Assembly: GCA_030841085.1 (NCBI GenBank)
Contig: JAVEDP010000018.1
Coordinates: forward strand, 62,001 to 126,000
DNA: 64,000 nucleotides
Reading direction: 5' to 3'
DNA from: Pyrinomonadaceae bacterium
GTDB taxonomy: Bacteria; Acidobacteriota; Blastocatellia; Pyrinomonadales; Pyrinomonadaceae
The notes below the pieces were generated by a model. That model did not search any database. It had not been told where the DNA came from and saw nothing but the letters and a program-made list of their open reading frames with translations. Shown one piece after another: positions 17,693 to 26,468 of this stretch (position 1 is its first letter; each line of letters opens with the position of its first letter). A program made the translations under genes and the position numbers.

Positions 17693-17980
17693 CTACCACT
17701 TCACCGTGCCTTCTTTGGTCGTATCAATTTCCGCCTCTAAAGGCTGCGCTTCGCCAAACAGGAAACCCTTGATGTTATCGAAGAGAAAGTTTTGCGCGTC
17801 CGGGTTGGTGAGGTCCAGGCCATAGTGATTGATGATTTGTGTTTGCTTCTGTAACCAGCCGGCCCAGCACGGTTGGCAAATCTCACCGGCAATGCGCTGG
17901 CCCAGCTCATTCGGAAACGGAGAGAACCCAAGCGCAGTTCGTTTCTCGCCGCAATGTTTGCATTTAATGGTTTCAGCCAT
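17693..17980 (-). CDS. Fe(2+)-trafficking-like protein (YggX family)
   Basis: 95 residues from ATG 17980. Two CxxC-type pairs (CKHCGEKR; CQPCWAGWL) surround FPNELGQRI, which together with QTQIINHYGLDLTNPDAQNFL matches the iron-trafficking/oxidative-damage-protection family. That family normally has only one Cys and an ELGQRI motif; here the added cysteines suggest a metal site. Cytosolic, predicted to protect Fe-S clusters. Monocistronic, bordered by repeats. Confidence 0.75.
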   Translation of the reverse strand: MAETIKCKHCGEKRTALGFSPFPNELGQRIAGEICQPCWAGWLQKQTQIINHYGLDLTNPDAQNFLFDNIKGFLFGEAQPLEAEIDTTKEGTVKW

Positions 17981-18002
17981 ACTTCGCTTTCTCCTGATTT
18001 TG

Positions 18003-18306
18003 TAAAGCAAACTGTTAGTTTGCGGCCGCACGCTGCCACTCACCTTGAAAGTTCGGCAACCGACGCAAACTAACAGTTTGCTTTACGAATGGAAAACGAA
18101 TTATAGCTTGTTCTCAACTTGCGCTGCTATTCGTACGCGCCGGGCGCTGTTGGTTTGCAGGCCGTTGTACAGCAAACTGTTAGTTTGCGGCCGCACGCTG
18201 CCACTCACCTTGAAAGTTCGGCAACCGACGCAAACTAACAGTTTGCTTTACGAATGGAAAACGAATTATAGCTTGTTCTCAAGTAGCGCTGCTATTCGTG
18301 CGCGCC
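18003..18306. repeat. Tandem duplication containing REP palindromes
   Basis: Two copies offset by 165 bp: 18007-18117 is repeated at 18172-18282 essentially base for base, with a further near-identical tail. Each copy contains GCAAACTGTTAGTTTGC and its inverse GCAAACTAACAGTTTGC (18007, 18065, 18172, 18230). The right copy includes the last codons of the response-regulator gene, so the left copy carries a second, detached 3' end of that gene. Confidence 0.9.
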
Positions 18307-19700
18307 TGGATCCCGAATTCACTAATCAGCCGGTGCAGATACGAGCGGCTAATGCCGAGGCGCTTGGCCGCCGCGACTTTGTTTCCGCGTTCCGCTTCCA
18401 ACGCGGTCACGATCAGCTTGCGCTTCAACGCAGTCAGCGCACCTTCGAAGGTCTTATCGCTGGCAACGCCCGGAGCCGGCTGCACCTTTAGCATTTTCTC
18501 GGGAAGAAATTCCAGGCCCAGCGTGGCGCCGCGATCGAGCAGCACCAGACGCTCCATTAAATTTTCAAGCTCGCGAACATTTCCCGGCCACTCATATTCG
18601 TGCAACGAATCCACCAACGCCGGTTGCAACTGCGGCGTGGCGCGCCCGTGTTTCTCGGCTGCTTTCGCTGCGAAATGTGCGGCCAGTCCGGGAATGTCTT
18701 CGGCGCGCTCGCGCAGCGGCGGCAGCACCAATGGCACCACATTGAGCCGATAAAAAAGATCGCGGCGAAAGTGTGACGCTGCCACTTCCGTTTCCAAATC
18801 GCGATTGCTCGCCGCGATCAGGCGAATGTCGACCGTTAAAGTCTTTGTGCCACCAACACGTTCAAAAGCTCGCTCTTGCAAGACTCGCAACAGCTTGACC
18901 TGCACGCCCCCAGTTAACTCTACGATCTCGTCCAGGAACAAAGTGCCGCCATCGGCGAGTTCGAATCGCCCCTGCCGCATGTAATTGGCGGAGGTAAACG
19001 CGCCTTTCTCGTGGCCAAACAGTTCCGACTCAATCAACGACTCAGTTAGCGCCGCACAACTGACCCCTATGAATGGCCGGCGCGCGCGCTGGCTTTCTTC
19101 GTGTATCGCGCGCGCCAGCATCTCTTTGCCGGTGCCGTTTTCACCGATGATCAAAACGGTGGCATTCGTGTCTGCCACCGCGCGCGCCTGCTTCAAAGTT
19201 TTTTCCAGCGCCTGACTCGAACCAATCAAGCGCCCAAAGCCCGTCGCTCCAACCAACTCGTCGCGCAAACGCGTGTTTTCAAGTTCCAGCCGCCGCATGC
19301 GCACCGCCTGATTGACGATGTGCACAACCTCGACCGCGTCCAGCGGCTTTTCAAAAAAACCGTAAGCGCCGCGTTTGACCGCTTCCAGCGCCGCGCGTTT
19401 CGAGTTGCTGGCGGTGATCACGACAACCTGGACCGGCGGATTTCTATCGCGGGCAGCCTCAATAATTGCGAGGCCTTCGGAAATGTCTTCAACCTTGGGC
19501 GGCAAATGCAGGTCGCTGAGAACCAGATCAATGTTCTCCTGTTGCAGCAGCTTGACAGCCTCTTCACGCGACGCAGCTTCCAACACTCGATAATCAGAAT
19601 TCAGCGTCCAGTAAAGTCCGCGGCGCACTGATTCATCGTCATCGACGACCAGCAGAGTTTCTTTCACTCTGGATTCTTTGTTGTGATTGTCGTGGCCCAT
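18279..19700 (-). CDS. Sigma-54-dependent response regulator (PrsR-like)
   Basis: 473 residues. Receiver domain about 15-130 with VVDDDES, phospho-acceptor Asp in LVLSDLHLP and KPLDAVE. AAA+ domain about 165-395 with Walker A GENGTGKEM, Walker B GTLFLDEI, and the sigma-54 contact loop reading GAFTSA rather than GAFTGA. C-terminal Fis-type HTH (KRLGISRSYLHRLISEFG). Partner is the histidine kinase immediately upstream. The LxxDLHLPP receiver and long spacing resemble PrsR of exopolysaccharide/PEP-CTERM systems, though no such genes are here. Its 3' end lies in a tandem duplication. Confidence 0.9.
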   Translation of the reverse strand: MGHDNHNKESRVKETLLVVDDDESVRRGLYWTLNSDYRVLEAASREEAVKLLQQENIDLVLSDLHLPPKVEDISEGLAIIEAARDRNPPVQVVVITASNSKRAALEAVKRGAYGFFEKPLDAVEVVHIVNQAVRMRRLELENTRLRDELVGATGFGRLIGSSQALEKTLKQARAVADTNATVLIIGENGTGKEMLARAIHEESQRARRPFIGVSCAALTESLIESELFGHEKGAFTSANYMRQGRFELADGGTLFLDEIVELTGGVQVKLLRVLQERAFERVGGTKTLTVDIRLIAASNRDLETEVAASHFRRDLFYRLNVVPLVLPPLRERAEDIPGLAAHFAAKAAEKHGRATPQLQPALVDSLHEYEWPGNVRELENLMERLVLLDRGATLGLEFLPEKMLKVQPAPGVASDKTFEGALTALKRKLIVTALEAERGNKVAAAKRLGISRSYLHRLISEFGIQARTNSSAT

Positions 19701-19798
19701 CGAAACTTTTGCTCAAACGAACGCCCGCAAAGGCTGAACAAATGGACTGGAAAAAGCCTGGGCAACTGATGAGGATGCGAGCGGGATTATTCACCGCG

Positions 19799-21715
19799 TT
19801 ACGATTGGGGCGATGGTAGCACGACCCTAAAAGTAGTGCCAGCACCTTGCTCCGACTCAACTTCGATCGTGCCGCCGTTTGCGCTGACAACTTCGCGGCA
19901 GGTATACAAACCAAGACCGACACCTCTTCGTTTCGTTGTCGCGAAAGGATGAAACAACCTCTCGGCAATGAAGCGCTCGCTCATGCCCTCGCCGGTATCG
20001 CTGACACTGAAATACGGTTTGCCGGAATCCGTTTGGCCCGCTGTAACCGTTAATTTTCCACGCTTCTCTCCCATCGCCTCCAGTCCGTTGATGATCAAGT
20101 TTTCCATGACTCTGTCGATCCGATCGCCGTCAACCAACGCGACCAGAGCATCCGGAAGATTGACTACAATCTCGTGTTGAGTGCGTGCCGGCTCGGCCGT
20201 CATCGCCAGCACTCGCTTAAGTATCGGCACGAGATCGACAGGCCGCGGCCGCTTGTGCTCACCGCTCAACGTGTTCACGGGATTGCTCAAGCGCGTCACT
20301 AACGCTCGCAATTTATCGGTGGCCGCAGTTAAAGATTGCATTGCATCGACACGGAATTCTTCCTTTTCATAATGCTTTTCCATGTTGTTGACGATGAGCG
20401 ACAACGCTTCGATCGCATTCTTAAGATCGTGGGTGAGCACCGCAGAAAGTCGCACGAAAGATTGAAACTGCCGGCTCTCAGCTTCGCGCGCGATCTGTTC
20501 ACGCAGTTGTTTTGTCACCAGCCCAACGTTGTCGGCCAGCGGTCTCAAAGCATCGCTGGAGAGTAACTCGATGCGATGGTCCAACTTGCCCTTGACGATT
20601 TCATCGACGCCGGCCGCAACCTGATCGATGCTTTTTGTGCGGCGCTGAGAATACCGAGTGAGAACAACTGCAGCGATTGAGCCAACCAGCAACGCCAGCA
20701 TAATGCCGACCCAGCCGTAGCGCCGCGCGTCGCGCGAGGCCAGCGAATAATTGCGCGCCACGGCCAACGATAATTGGTTCCCCATGAGCGGAGAATAGGT
20801 GACCAGCCATTGATCACCGTCCGCTGCCTTAAAGCTATTCGTGCCCGAACGACCGGCAACCATTTCCGCACCAATAGCGCGCAGGTACGGCATCGATGAT
20901 TGGGCGTGTTGATGTTTCAGCGCTGCGTTGGTGTGGTAAACAATTTCGTCCTGGTCGTCGACGACCAGCACGACCGTAGAACGCCGGGAAGTGTTTTTGT
21001 TTTCAGCAACCGAAGACTCGAGTGGGCGGGCAGCGGAAGAAATAACCGAGTCCAGTCGCAGGTCTGCCACCAAAGCGCCGCGAGTGGTTCCTGCATCAGA
21101 AAAAGAAACCGGCGTCGTGCAACGCAAAGTCTTGCCCGCGGCCGCAGTGGCTACAATCGAGCAAAGGACCTCATCATCCGGCGCGGTCCAGACAACTTTC
21201 TCAGGTTGGATTTGCTCCACCAGCAAATCGCGAGTGCGAAAAATAATGTCGCCCGTTTTCGTAGGCGGCGCTTCGGCGACAAAAATCGCTTCCCGGTTGG
21301 GAGCGAAGGCGGCAATGGCCCGGTAAGAGTTCGGCCCACGAAGCAGCGAAGCGATGGCGCTTTTCGCTTCCTGCATTTCGTTATCTGCCGGCTCTGACGC
21401 TGGATTGCCAGTGCTGTTGCCTGCAGGTCGATTAGCGGCGGAAGTTATCGGCGGATGATCAACCCCGAGTATGCAGGTTTGCAGTGCACTGCTGGCTGCC
21501 AAATTCCTAATTTCCTGTTTTCGCTCACGAAGTAAAGTTTCAAAACTTTGGGTGGTAGCTGCGAGTTCGTGCTCCAATTCGTTGCGCACAAGAGTCTCGC
21601 CGGATCTGACGTTGACGAGGAGATTGACGCCGCTGAGAAGCAGCAGAGGCAGTACACAAAAAAGAGCAAATGTGAGAAAGATTCGTGATCGACTTTGCAC
21701 CGCGCCACCCCACAT
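19799..21715 (-). CDS. Membrane sensor histidine kinase (PrsK-like)
   Basis: 638 residues from ATG 21715; an earlier in-frame start at 21778 lies in a REP-rich leader and is less likely. First helix about 20-38 (FLTFALFCVLPLLLLSGVNL), a large periplasmic sensor, second helix (GIMLALLVGSIAAVVLT), HAMP-like linker, then a HisKA region with phospho-acceptor His in VLTHDLKNAIEALSL. The ATPase has ENLIINGLEAMGEK (N box), DTGEGM (G1) and GVGLGLYTCREVV (G2). The HDLKN motif is typical of PrsK kinases. Co-transcribed with the response regulator 98 bp downstream. Confidence 0.9.
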   Translation of the reverse strand: MWGGAVQSRSRIFLTFALFCVLPLLLLSGVNLLVNVRSGETLVRNELEHELAATTQSFETLLRERKQEIRNLAASSALQTCILGVDHPPITSAANRPAGNSTGNPASEPADNEMQEAKSAIASLLRGPNSYRAIAAFAPNREAIFVAEAPPTKTGDIIFRTRDLLVEQIQPEKVVWTAPDDEVLCSIVATAAAGKTLRCTTPVSFSDAGTTRGALVADLRLDSVISSAARPLESSVAENKNTSRRSTVVLVVDDQDEIVYHTNAALKHQHAQSSMPYLRAIGAEMVAGRSGTNSFKAADGDQWLVTYSPLMGNQLSLAVARNYSLASRDARRYGWVGIMLALLVGSIAAVVLTRYSQRRTKSIDQVAAGVDEIVKGKLDHRIELLSSDALRPLADNVGLVTKQLREQIAREAESRQFQSFVRLSAVLTHDLKNAIEALSLIVNNMEKHYEKEEFRVDAMQSLTAATDKLRALVTRLSNPVNTLSGEHKRPRPVDLVPILKRVLAMTAEPARTQHEIVVNLPDALVALVDGDRIDRVMENLIINGLEAMGEKRGKLTVTAGQTDSGKPYFSVSDTGEGMSERFIAERLFHPFATTKRRGVGLGLYTCREVVSANGGTIEVESEQGAGTTFRVVLPSPQS

Positions 21716-21774
21716 CGAGGATGGCAAAGATATTAGCTCAGCGACGCGTTTACCGTAAGGGGTATTGATGTAAA

Positions 21775-21979
21775 GCAAACTGTTAGTTTGCGGCGGCGTG
21801 CCGAAAAATGTCTATGGAAAGCTCGGGCGCCTGCTGATCGTCATCGGAATAAGCGAGCAGTTTAGAGTACAAACTCATAGTTTGCTCGTACCCAGGCGGC
21901 AAGCTAAAGCTTGGGCTTCTGGACTCATTACCATTCAACGGTCGGATGGGCCACGACCGACCGCAAACTAACAGTTTGC
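21775..21979. repeat. Facing pair of GCAAACT-n3-AGTTTGC palindromes
   Basis: GCAAACTGTTAGTTTGC at 21775-21791 and its inverse at 21963-21979 bracket 170 bp that also contains CAAACTCATAGTTTGC and CAAGCTAAAGCTTG palindromes. A composite of several REP units between cysQ and the sensor kinase. Confidence 0.8.
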
Positions 21980-21993
21980 TTACCGAAAACGGG

Positions 21994-22857
21994 TTAGACA
22001 GGCTTGCGGCCAAACTCAACCAATAACGGTGTCAGAACTGCGATTACTTGTGCGTGGGCCACGCCGTTGCTGGCGACAACGCCGTTGCGATTCTGAACTT
22101 CGAGAGAGTTATAACGAAGCGGCTTCCCAAATAGGTCTGTAAGCTTGCCGCCTGATTCCTGCAAAATAACTTCCGGCGCGCAGGTGTCCCATTGCTTGGT
22201 ACGCGGCGAGAGGTGCACGTAAAGATCGCATTGCTGTTCGACAATCAAGCCGACTTTTATGCCTACCGAACCGCGGCGCACTTCCTGTTTGACGCCAAAG
22301 CTTTGGACCACGCGGTCCATGCGAGGACTGCGATGTGAGCGGCTGGCCGCCAGTCGCATCGTCGCGAGATCCGTGTGATTAGAGACGCGCGCTCGTTCCG
22401 CATCGGCTTCAGGTCGCTCGACCCACGCGCCGCCGCCGCGCACAGCGCGATAGAGAACGCCGGTCAAGGGCTGGTAAACAACGCCGAGCACGCATTCGCC
22501 GTTTTCCGCCAAACCAATCTGCACTGCGAAATCGCCGTTGCCTTCGATGAAGCCCGTAGTGCCGTCGAGCGGATCAACCATCCACACGCGTGACTTACCG
22601 AGGCGGCGTTCCGTATCGATTGATTCCTCAGCCAGGATTCCATCTTCCGGGAATTCCCGGGTCAAGCGCTCCACAATAATCTCATTCGCAACTCGGTCGG
22701 CTTGCGTAACCGGCTCGAGATCGCCGGCGCCGGCTTTCTGTTCAATCTCAAACGGGCCGTCATAGACGTCGAGGATGGCGGCGCCCGCTTCGCGCGCGAG
22801 TTCCAGCGCGACTGACATTTCGCGATCGTATGACGTTTGCTGAATGATTCTGCTCAT
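21994..22857 (-). CDS. cysQ: 3'(2'),5'-bisphosphate nucleotidase / inositol-monophosphatase family
   Basis: 287 residues. Li+-sensitive, Mg2+-dependent phosphatase fold: EPVTQADRVANEII, ILAEESIDT (metal Glu), the signature WMVDPLDGTTGFIEG, and the second signature TKQWDTCAPEVILQESGG. Length and motif spacing fit CysQ, which removes 3'-phosphate from PAP/PAPS in sulphur assimilation; inositol monophosphatase activity is the alternative. Cytosolic. Monocistronic, bounded by repeats on both sides. Confidence 0.85.
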   Translation of the reverse strand: MSRIIQQTSYDREMSVALELAREAGAAILDVYDGPFEIEQKAGAGDLEPVTQADRVANEIIVERLTREFPEDGILAEESIDTERRLGKSRVWMVDPLDGTTGFIEGNGDFAVQIGLAENGECVLGVVYQPLTGVLYRAVRGGGAWVERPEADAERARVSNHTDLATMRLAASRSHRSPRMDRVVQSFGVKQEVRRGSVGIKVGLIVEQQCDLYVHLSPRTKQWDTCAPEVILQESGGKLTDLFGKPLRYNSLEVQNRNGVVASNGVAHAQVIAVLTPLLVEFGRKPV

Positions 22858-22917
22858 TAGAATAGGAAACTAAAGAATAGGAAGCTAAAACTCACCACAT
22901 ACTCGTCAACCTGGCAG

Positions 22918-22992
22918 GTCGGGAAGGGTGGCTTGCCCCCGCTCTGATCGCTTGGCATCAACGGCGGCGGGGGCAAGCCACCGACCTGATAA
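22918..22992. repeat. REP pair, GGGGGCAAGCC family
   Basis: GGTGGCTTGCCCCCGCTC (about 22927-22944) faces GCGGGGGCAAGCCACCGACC (about 22968-22988). Members of the same family recur at 26797-26936 and 28816-28953. Confidence 0.8.
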
Positions 22993-23035
22993 TCTCTGAC
23001 TTCAAATCAAGCCCGTACGTCGCCCCGTTCCATAC

Positions 23036-24535
23036 TCAAATTGCCACGGCCGCTTCACGGATGATATCGAGTGTCTGTTCGATATCCGCGCGCGTCGTGC
23101 GAAAGTTTGTGATGCAGGTGCGCAAAGCAAATTTGCCGTGAATGGTCGCGCTGGAAAGGTAAGCTCGGCCGCCGCGTTGGATCGCGTACATGATTCTTTC
23201 GTTCAGCTTATTCAGTTCACTTTCAATTGCTTTGTTTTCCTGAGCCTCAGTCAAACGCGATCGCATTGCCGGCGGAACATAACGGAAGCAACAAATACTC
23301 AACTGCGGCTGCGCCAACAGTTCGAAATCTTCCGCCTGTCCGACGATTTCTGCCAAGTACCCAGCCAACACATTGTCTTCAGTAATCGCCGCGGCAATGC
23401 GGCTCACGCCGTAGTAACGCAACGTTAGCCAAATCTTAAGCGCGCGAAACCGGCGCGATAGCTCTGGTCCATAATTCCAAAAAGCAAACGACTCGTCCGC
23501 GTCTTGCTCAAGCACCTTTATATAGTCCGCGTCTTCATCCCCAAACGCGATCCGGGCTTGCGCCTCGTCGCGGAACAAGAGACAGCCACAATCAAGCGGC
23601 GCGTATAGCCATTTGTGCGGATCCAGAGATACGGAATCAGCGCGCTCGAGGCCGACAAAAAGGGAACGTTTGGTTTCGTCAAGCGCGGCAGGCGCGCCGT
23701 ACGCGCCGTCGACGTGAAACCAAAGCGCAAATTCTTTAGCAACATGGGCAATCTCAGAAAGCGGATCGACTGCGCCGGTGTTGGTCGTGCCGGCGCTGGC
23801 CACAATGCAAAACGGTCGCAATCCATTTTGCAGGTCGGCCGCGATGCGCTCGCGAAGCAGGCCCACATTCATGCGAAACTGATCGTCGCAACCAATCAAC
23901 CGCACCTGATCGCGCCCAAAGCCGAGTATGTCCGCCGCTTTCGGTATCGACATGTGAACTTGCTCGGACGCATAGATGGTCATGGGCGCATCACTTCGCC
24001 AAAGACCTTTTCGCGAAGCTTCCCTTCCGGACTTCACTCGCTGCGCGATTAACAACGCCGTCATATTGGCCATCGATCCGCCGCTGGTGAGCAGGCCGCG
24101 CGCGTCCTCATCGTAGCCAATCAACGATCCGAGCCAGCGGACCACTGTGCGTTCGATTTCAGTGGCGGCAGGACCGGAACGCCATGAGGTGACGTTCGAG
24201 TTCAGCGCCGAAGCAATTAGATCGGCAAAGGCGCCAACAGGCGTCGCGGGCGATGCGACGTAACCAAAAAAGCGCGGGTGGCCGTTATGACGACTGTTTT
24301 TGATGATCGTGTGGCAATCGTTTATGAGCTGCTCTACCGGCTCGCCTTCTGCCGGCAATGTAGCTCCCACTTGTGCGAGTGTGTCGCCGGCAAATGTTTC
24401 CGGAAATACCGGCAAGCTGGAAACTTCGGAGAAGTATTCAAGCACGAGTTCATTGACTCGCGACGATAGTTCACGCAATTCGTCCGGCGAAACATCAAGC
24501 GAAGACTGTCGCGTCGAAGATTGTTTGATTGTCAT
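23036..24535 (-). CDS. Group II pyridoxal-dependent amino acid decarboxylase
   Basis: 499 residues, the normal length. The PLP-binding lysine is in SVSLDPHKWLYAPLDCG. FHVDGAYGAPAA provides the Asp that contacts the pyridine nitrogen, and LTSGGSMANMTAL the phosphate region. The family includes aromatic-L-amino-acid, tyrosine and glutamate decarboxylases; the PLDCG after the lysine motif suits the aromatic branch, but the substrate is not certain. The start overlaps the upstream cupin stop (ATGA), so the two are translationally coupled. Confidence 0.92.
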   Translation of the reverse strand: MTIKQSSTRQSSLDVSPDELRELSSRVNELVLEYFSEVSSLPVFPETFAGDTLAQVGATLPAEGEPVEQLINDCHTIIKNSRHNGHPRFFGYVASPATPVGAFADLIASALNSNVTSWRSGPAATEIERTVVRWLGSLIGYDEDARGLLTSGGSMANMTALLIAQRVKSGREASRKGLWRSDAPMTIYASEQVHMSIPKAADILGFGRDQVRLIGCDDQFRMNVGLLRERIAADLQNGLRPFCIVASAGTTNTGAVDPLSEIAHVAKEFALWFHVDGAYGAPAALDETKRSLFVGLERADSVSLDPHKWLYAPLDCGCLLFRDEAQARIAFGDEDADYIKVLEQDADESFAFWNYGPELSRRFRALKIWLTLRYYGVSRIAAAITEDNVLAGYLAEIVGQAEDFELLAQPQLSICCFRYVPPAMRSRLTEAQENKAIESELNKLNERIMYAIQRGGRAYLSSATIHGKFALRTCITNFRTTRADIEQTLDIIREAAVAI

Positions 24536-24858
24536 TTGTTCGGCGGTGGAGCTATGGCTACCAGCAATGAAAGCCGCTCGGTTCCGGAATTAGTCACGCC
24601 GTGTCTTATTCCTGCCGGCGCGGCGACGACTGTGCCCGCCTGCGCCTGTCGTTCTTCATCGCCAACGGTGAACATTCCTGAGCCTGCCAACACAAAATAA
24701 AATTTGTCAGCGCCGTCATGTGCGTGGGCGCTTTGCGTTTGTCCCGGCTCGAGACAGTTTAGTCCTATCATCAGGTGCGCGCCCTGGAACAGAGTGGTCT
24801 TGTAAAACTTATCCGGGTTTGAGCCCGCATGCTGCTCCCAGTTGAAAAAGTAATCCAT
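24532..24858 (-). CDS. Small cupin protein
   Basis: 108 residues from ATG 24858. Single cupin barrel with metal-ligand pattern SAHAHDGADKFYFVL and later GTVVAAPAGIRHGV. Usual metal ligands (two His, Glu, His) are largely present (HAH, H in RHGV; the Glu position reads Asp/Lys). Overlaps the decarboxylase by 4 bp, which suggests it senses, binds or processes the amine or amino acid handled by that enzyme. Confidence 0.85.
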   Translation of the reverse strand: MDYFFNWEQHAGSNPDKFYKTTLFQGAHLMIGLNCLEPGQTQSAHAHDGADKFYFVLAGSGMFTVGDEERQAQAGTVVAAPAGIRHGVTNSGTERLSLLVAIAPPPNK

Positions 24859-24930
24859 ATGCTTCCTTAAATTTTTTGGTAACGGCAAAACTAACACAGG
24901 CTTTCGCAACCATGAAGCGCCTGCCGAGAA

Positions 24931-25111
24931 CAGAGGTCGGAGATCAGAGGTCAGAGTTCAGAGGTCAGAAGTCAGAGGTCAGAGTTCAGAATCATTGTCG
25001 TCGCCAGGCGCTGGATTGTGCGTCAATAGATTTGTTGTTATTTTCTGGCTTCTGGCTTCTGACCTCTGACTTCTGACTTCTGACTTCTGACCTCTGACTT
25101 CTGACCTCTAA
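24931..25111. repeat. Heptamer-like direct repeats arranged as a long inverted repeat
   Basis: Left block (24931-24990) is built of units such as GAGGTCAGAAGTCA and GAGGTCAGAGTTCA. The right block (25041-25111) has the complement, TGACTTCTGACCTCTGACTT. About 50 bp separate them. The gap between the divergent cupin and aldo/keto reductase genes (24859-25116) is otherwise empty. Confidence 0.85.
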
Positions 25112-25116
25112 CTTTT

Positions 25117-26226
25117 ATGTCAACCACAAACAACGCCACGCCCGATGGCACAACCCGTTATCGCGCTCGCTTTCCCGATGCTGCGAAGGATCATTTTCGC
25201 GAGCGTCAGCAACTCTGGCTGTCATCAATCGGCATCGGCACTTACCTGGGCGACGCTGACGAACGAATGGACCAAGCGTACACCGACGCAGTTATACGTT
25301 CAGTTGAACTGGGCGCGAATGTGATCGACACTGCCGCGAACTATCGCTTTCAGCGAAGCGAGCGAGCGATTGGGAATGCTTTGCGTGAACTGATCGGGAC
25401 CAGGGGCTTCGCGCGCGACGAGCTGATCGTCTGCACGAAGGGCGGTTATTTGCCGTTTGACGGCGCACCGCCGCGCGATGTTCGTGCCTACGTTGAAGAG
25501 ACTTTCGTCAAACCCGGCATCGCGGGTTTTGCGGATTTCGCCGGGGGCAGCCACTGCATGACTCCCTCGTACTTGCAGAACCAGTTGGACCAGTCACTGG
25601 CAAACATGAATCTGGAGTGTGTGGACGTTTATTACATTCACAATCCGGAATCACAGTTGGGTTCAGTTTCTGACGAAGAGTTTTACGTACGCCTGCGGGC
25701 GGCGTTTGTGCAGCTTGAAGAAAATCGCGCCCTGGGCAAACTGAAATTTTATGGCGTGGCTACCTGGAATGGTTTTCGAGTTCCCGCGGCGTCAGCCGGC
25801 TATCATTCCTTGGCGCGGATGGTCTCGCTGGCGAGCGAAGTTGGCGGTGAAGCGCATGGCTTCCGGTTCGTTCAGTTGCCTTTCAATTTGGCGATGTCGG
25901 AACCGTTGACGTTGGTTAACCAATTGGTTGATGGTCAATCTCTAACGGTGCTGGAGGCGGCCGAGCTACTCGGTATTACAGTCATTTCCAGCGCTTCAAT
26001 TTTTCAGGGTCGCGTTACTCGGGGGCTGCCGGAGAATATTCGAGAAACGTTAGGATCATTGTCCAGCGACGCGCAGACCGCGATACAATTTGTGCGCTCG
26101 GCGCCTGGAGTTACGACTGCACTGGTTGGCATGAGCAACCGCGAACACGTCGAAGAAAACTTGCAGCTTGCGCGCGTCGCTCCCGTTGCTACTGAACAAT
26201 TTATGCAGTTGTTCTCGACAACCTAA
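25117..26226 (+). CDS. Aldo/keto reductase
   Basis: 369 residues. Barrel start SSIGIGTYLGD, catalytic Asp/Tyr region VIDTAANYRFQRSERAIG, Lys in LIVCTKGGY, His/Asn in DVYYIHNPESQ, and the C-terminal cofactor segment TTALVGMSNREHVEENL. An insertion after KGGYLPFDG (about 115-150) is longer than in typical family members. Likely NADP-dependent reduction of an aldehyde or ketone; substrate unknown. Monocistronic, start right after the heptamer repeat. Confidence 0.9.
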   Translation: MSTTNNATPDGTTRYRARFPDAAKDHFRERQQLWLSSIGIGTYLGDADERMDQAYTDAVIRSVELGANVIDTAANYRFQRSERAIGNALRELIGTRGFARDELIVCTKGGYLPFDGAPPRDVRAYVEETFVKPGIAGFADFAGGSHCMTPSYLQNQLDQSLANMNLECVDVYYIHNPESQLGSVSDEEFYVRLRAAFVQLEENRALGKLKFYGVATWNGFRVPAASAGYHSLARMVSLASEVGGEAHGFRFVQLPFNLAMSEPLTLVNQLVDGQSLTVLEAAELLGITVISSASIFQGRVTRGLPENIRETLGSLSSDAQTAIQFVRSAPGVTTALVGMSNREHVEENLQLARVAPVATEQFMQLFSTT

Positions 26227-26263
26227 GACAATGAACGATTTGATTAAGTTATTTTTGTACTAA

Positions 26264-26428
26264 CGCGCGGCTTTGCCGCCTTCCGTGCGGAAAGGCTGTG
26301 CCTTTCCGGAGTGCCTAACTCAGAATTGAGGCTACGCCTCGGATTCGAGGCATAGCCTCTCAAAACAAAATGAAAGAACTCGCCGGTAAGGCCGAGCCTT
26401 ACCGCAAGGAAGGCGGCAAAGCCGCGCG
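26264..26428. repeat. Nested palindrome, GGCTTTGCCGCC family
   Basis: Left arm 26264-26290 (CGCGCGGCTTTGCCGCCTTC...) pairs with 26402-26428. Inside, GGAAAGGCTGTGCCTTTCC, GAGGCTACGCCTC and GAGGCATAGCCTC form further hairpins. Similar to the element at 30532-30724. Confidence 0.85.
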
Positions 26429-26468
26429 GGAGTTCTTCTCTTGCACTAGAGCGCGGGTGAAGATCGCA

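Noticed and set aside
22918-22992. Rho-independent terminator for cysQ or the decarboxylase
   Set aside because: The hairpin belongs to a repeated family found in several gaps and has no T-run; it may terminate transcription but identity as REP is better supported.
24931-25111. CRISPR array
   Set aside because: Units are about 7 bases, imperfect, without spacers of constant length, and the second block is the complement of the first.
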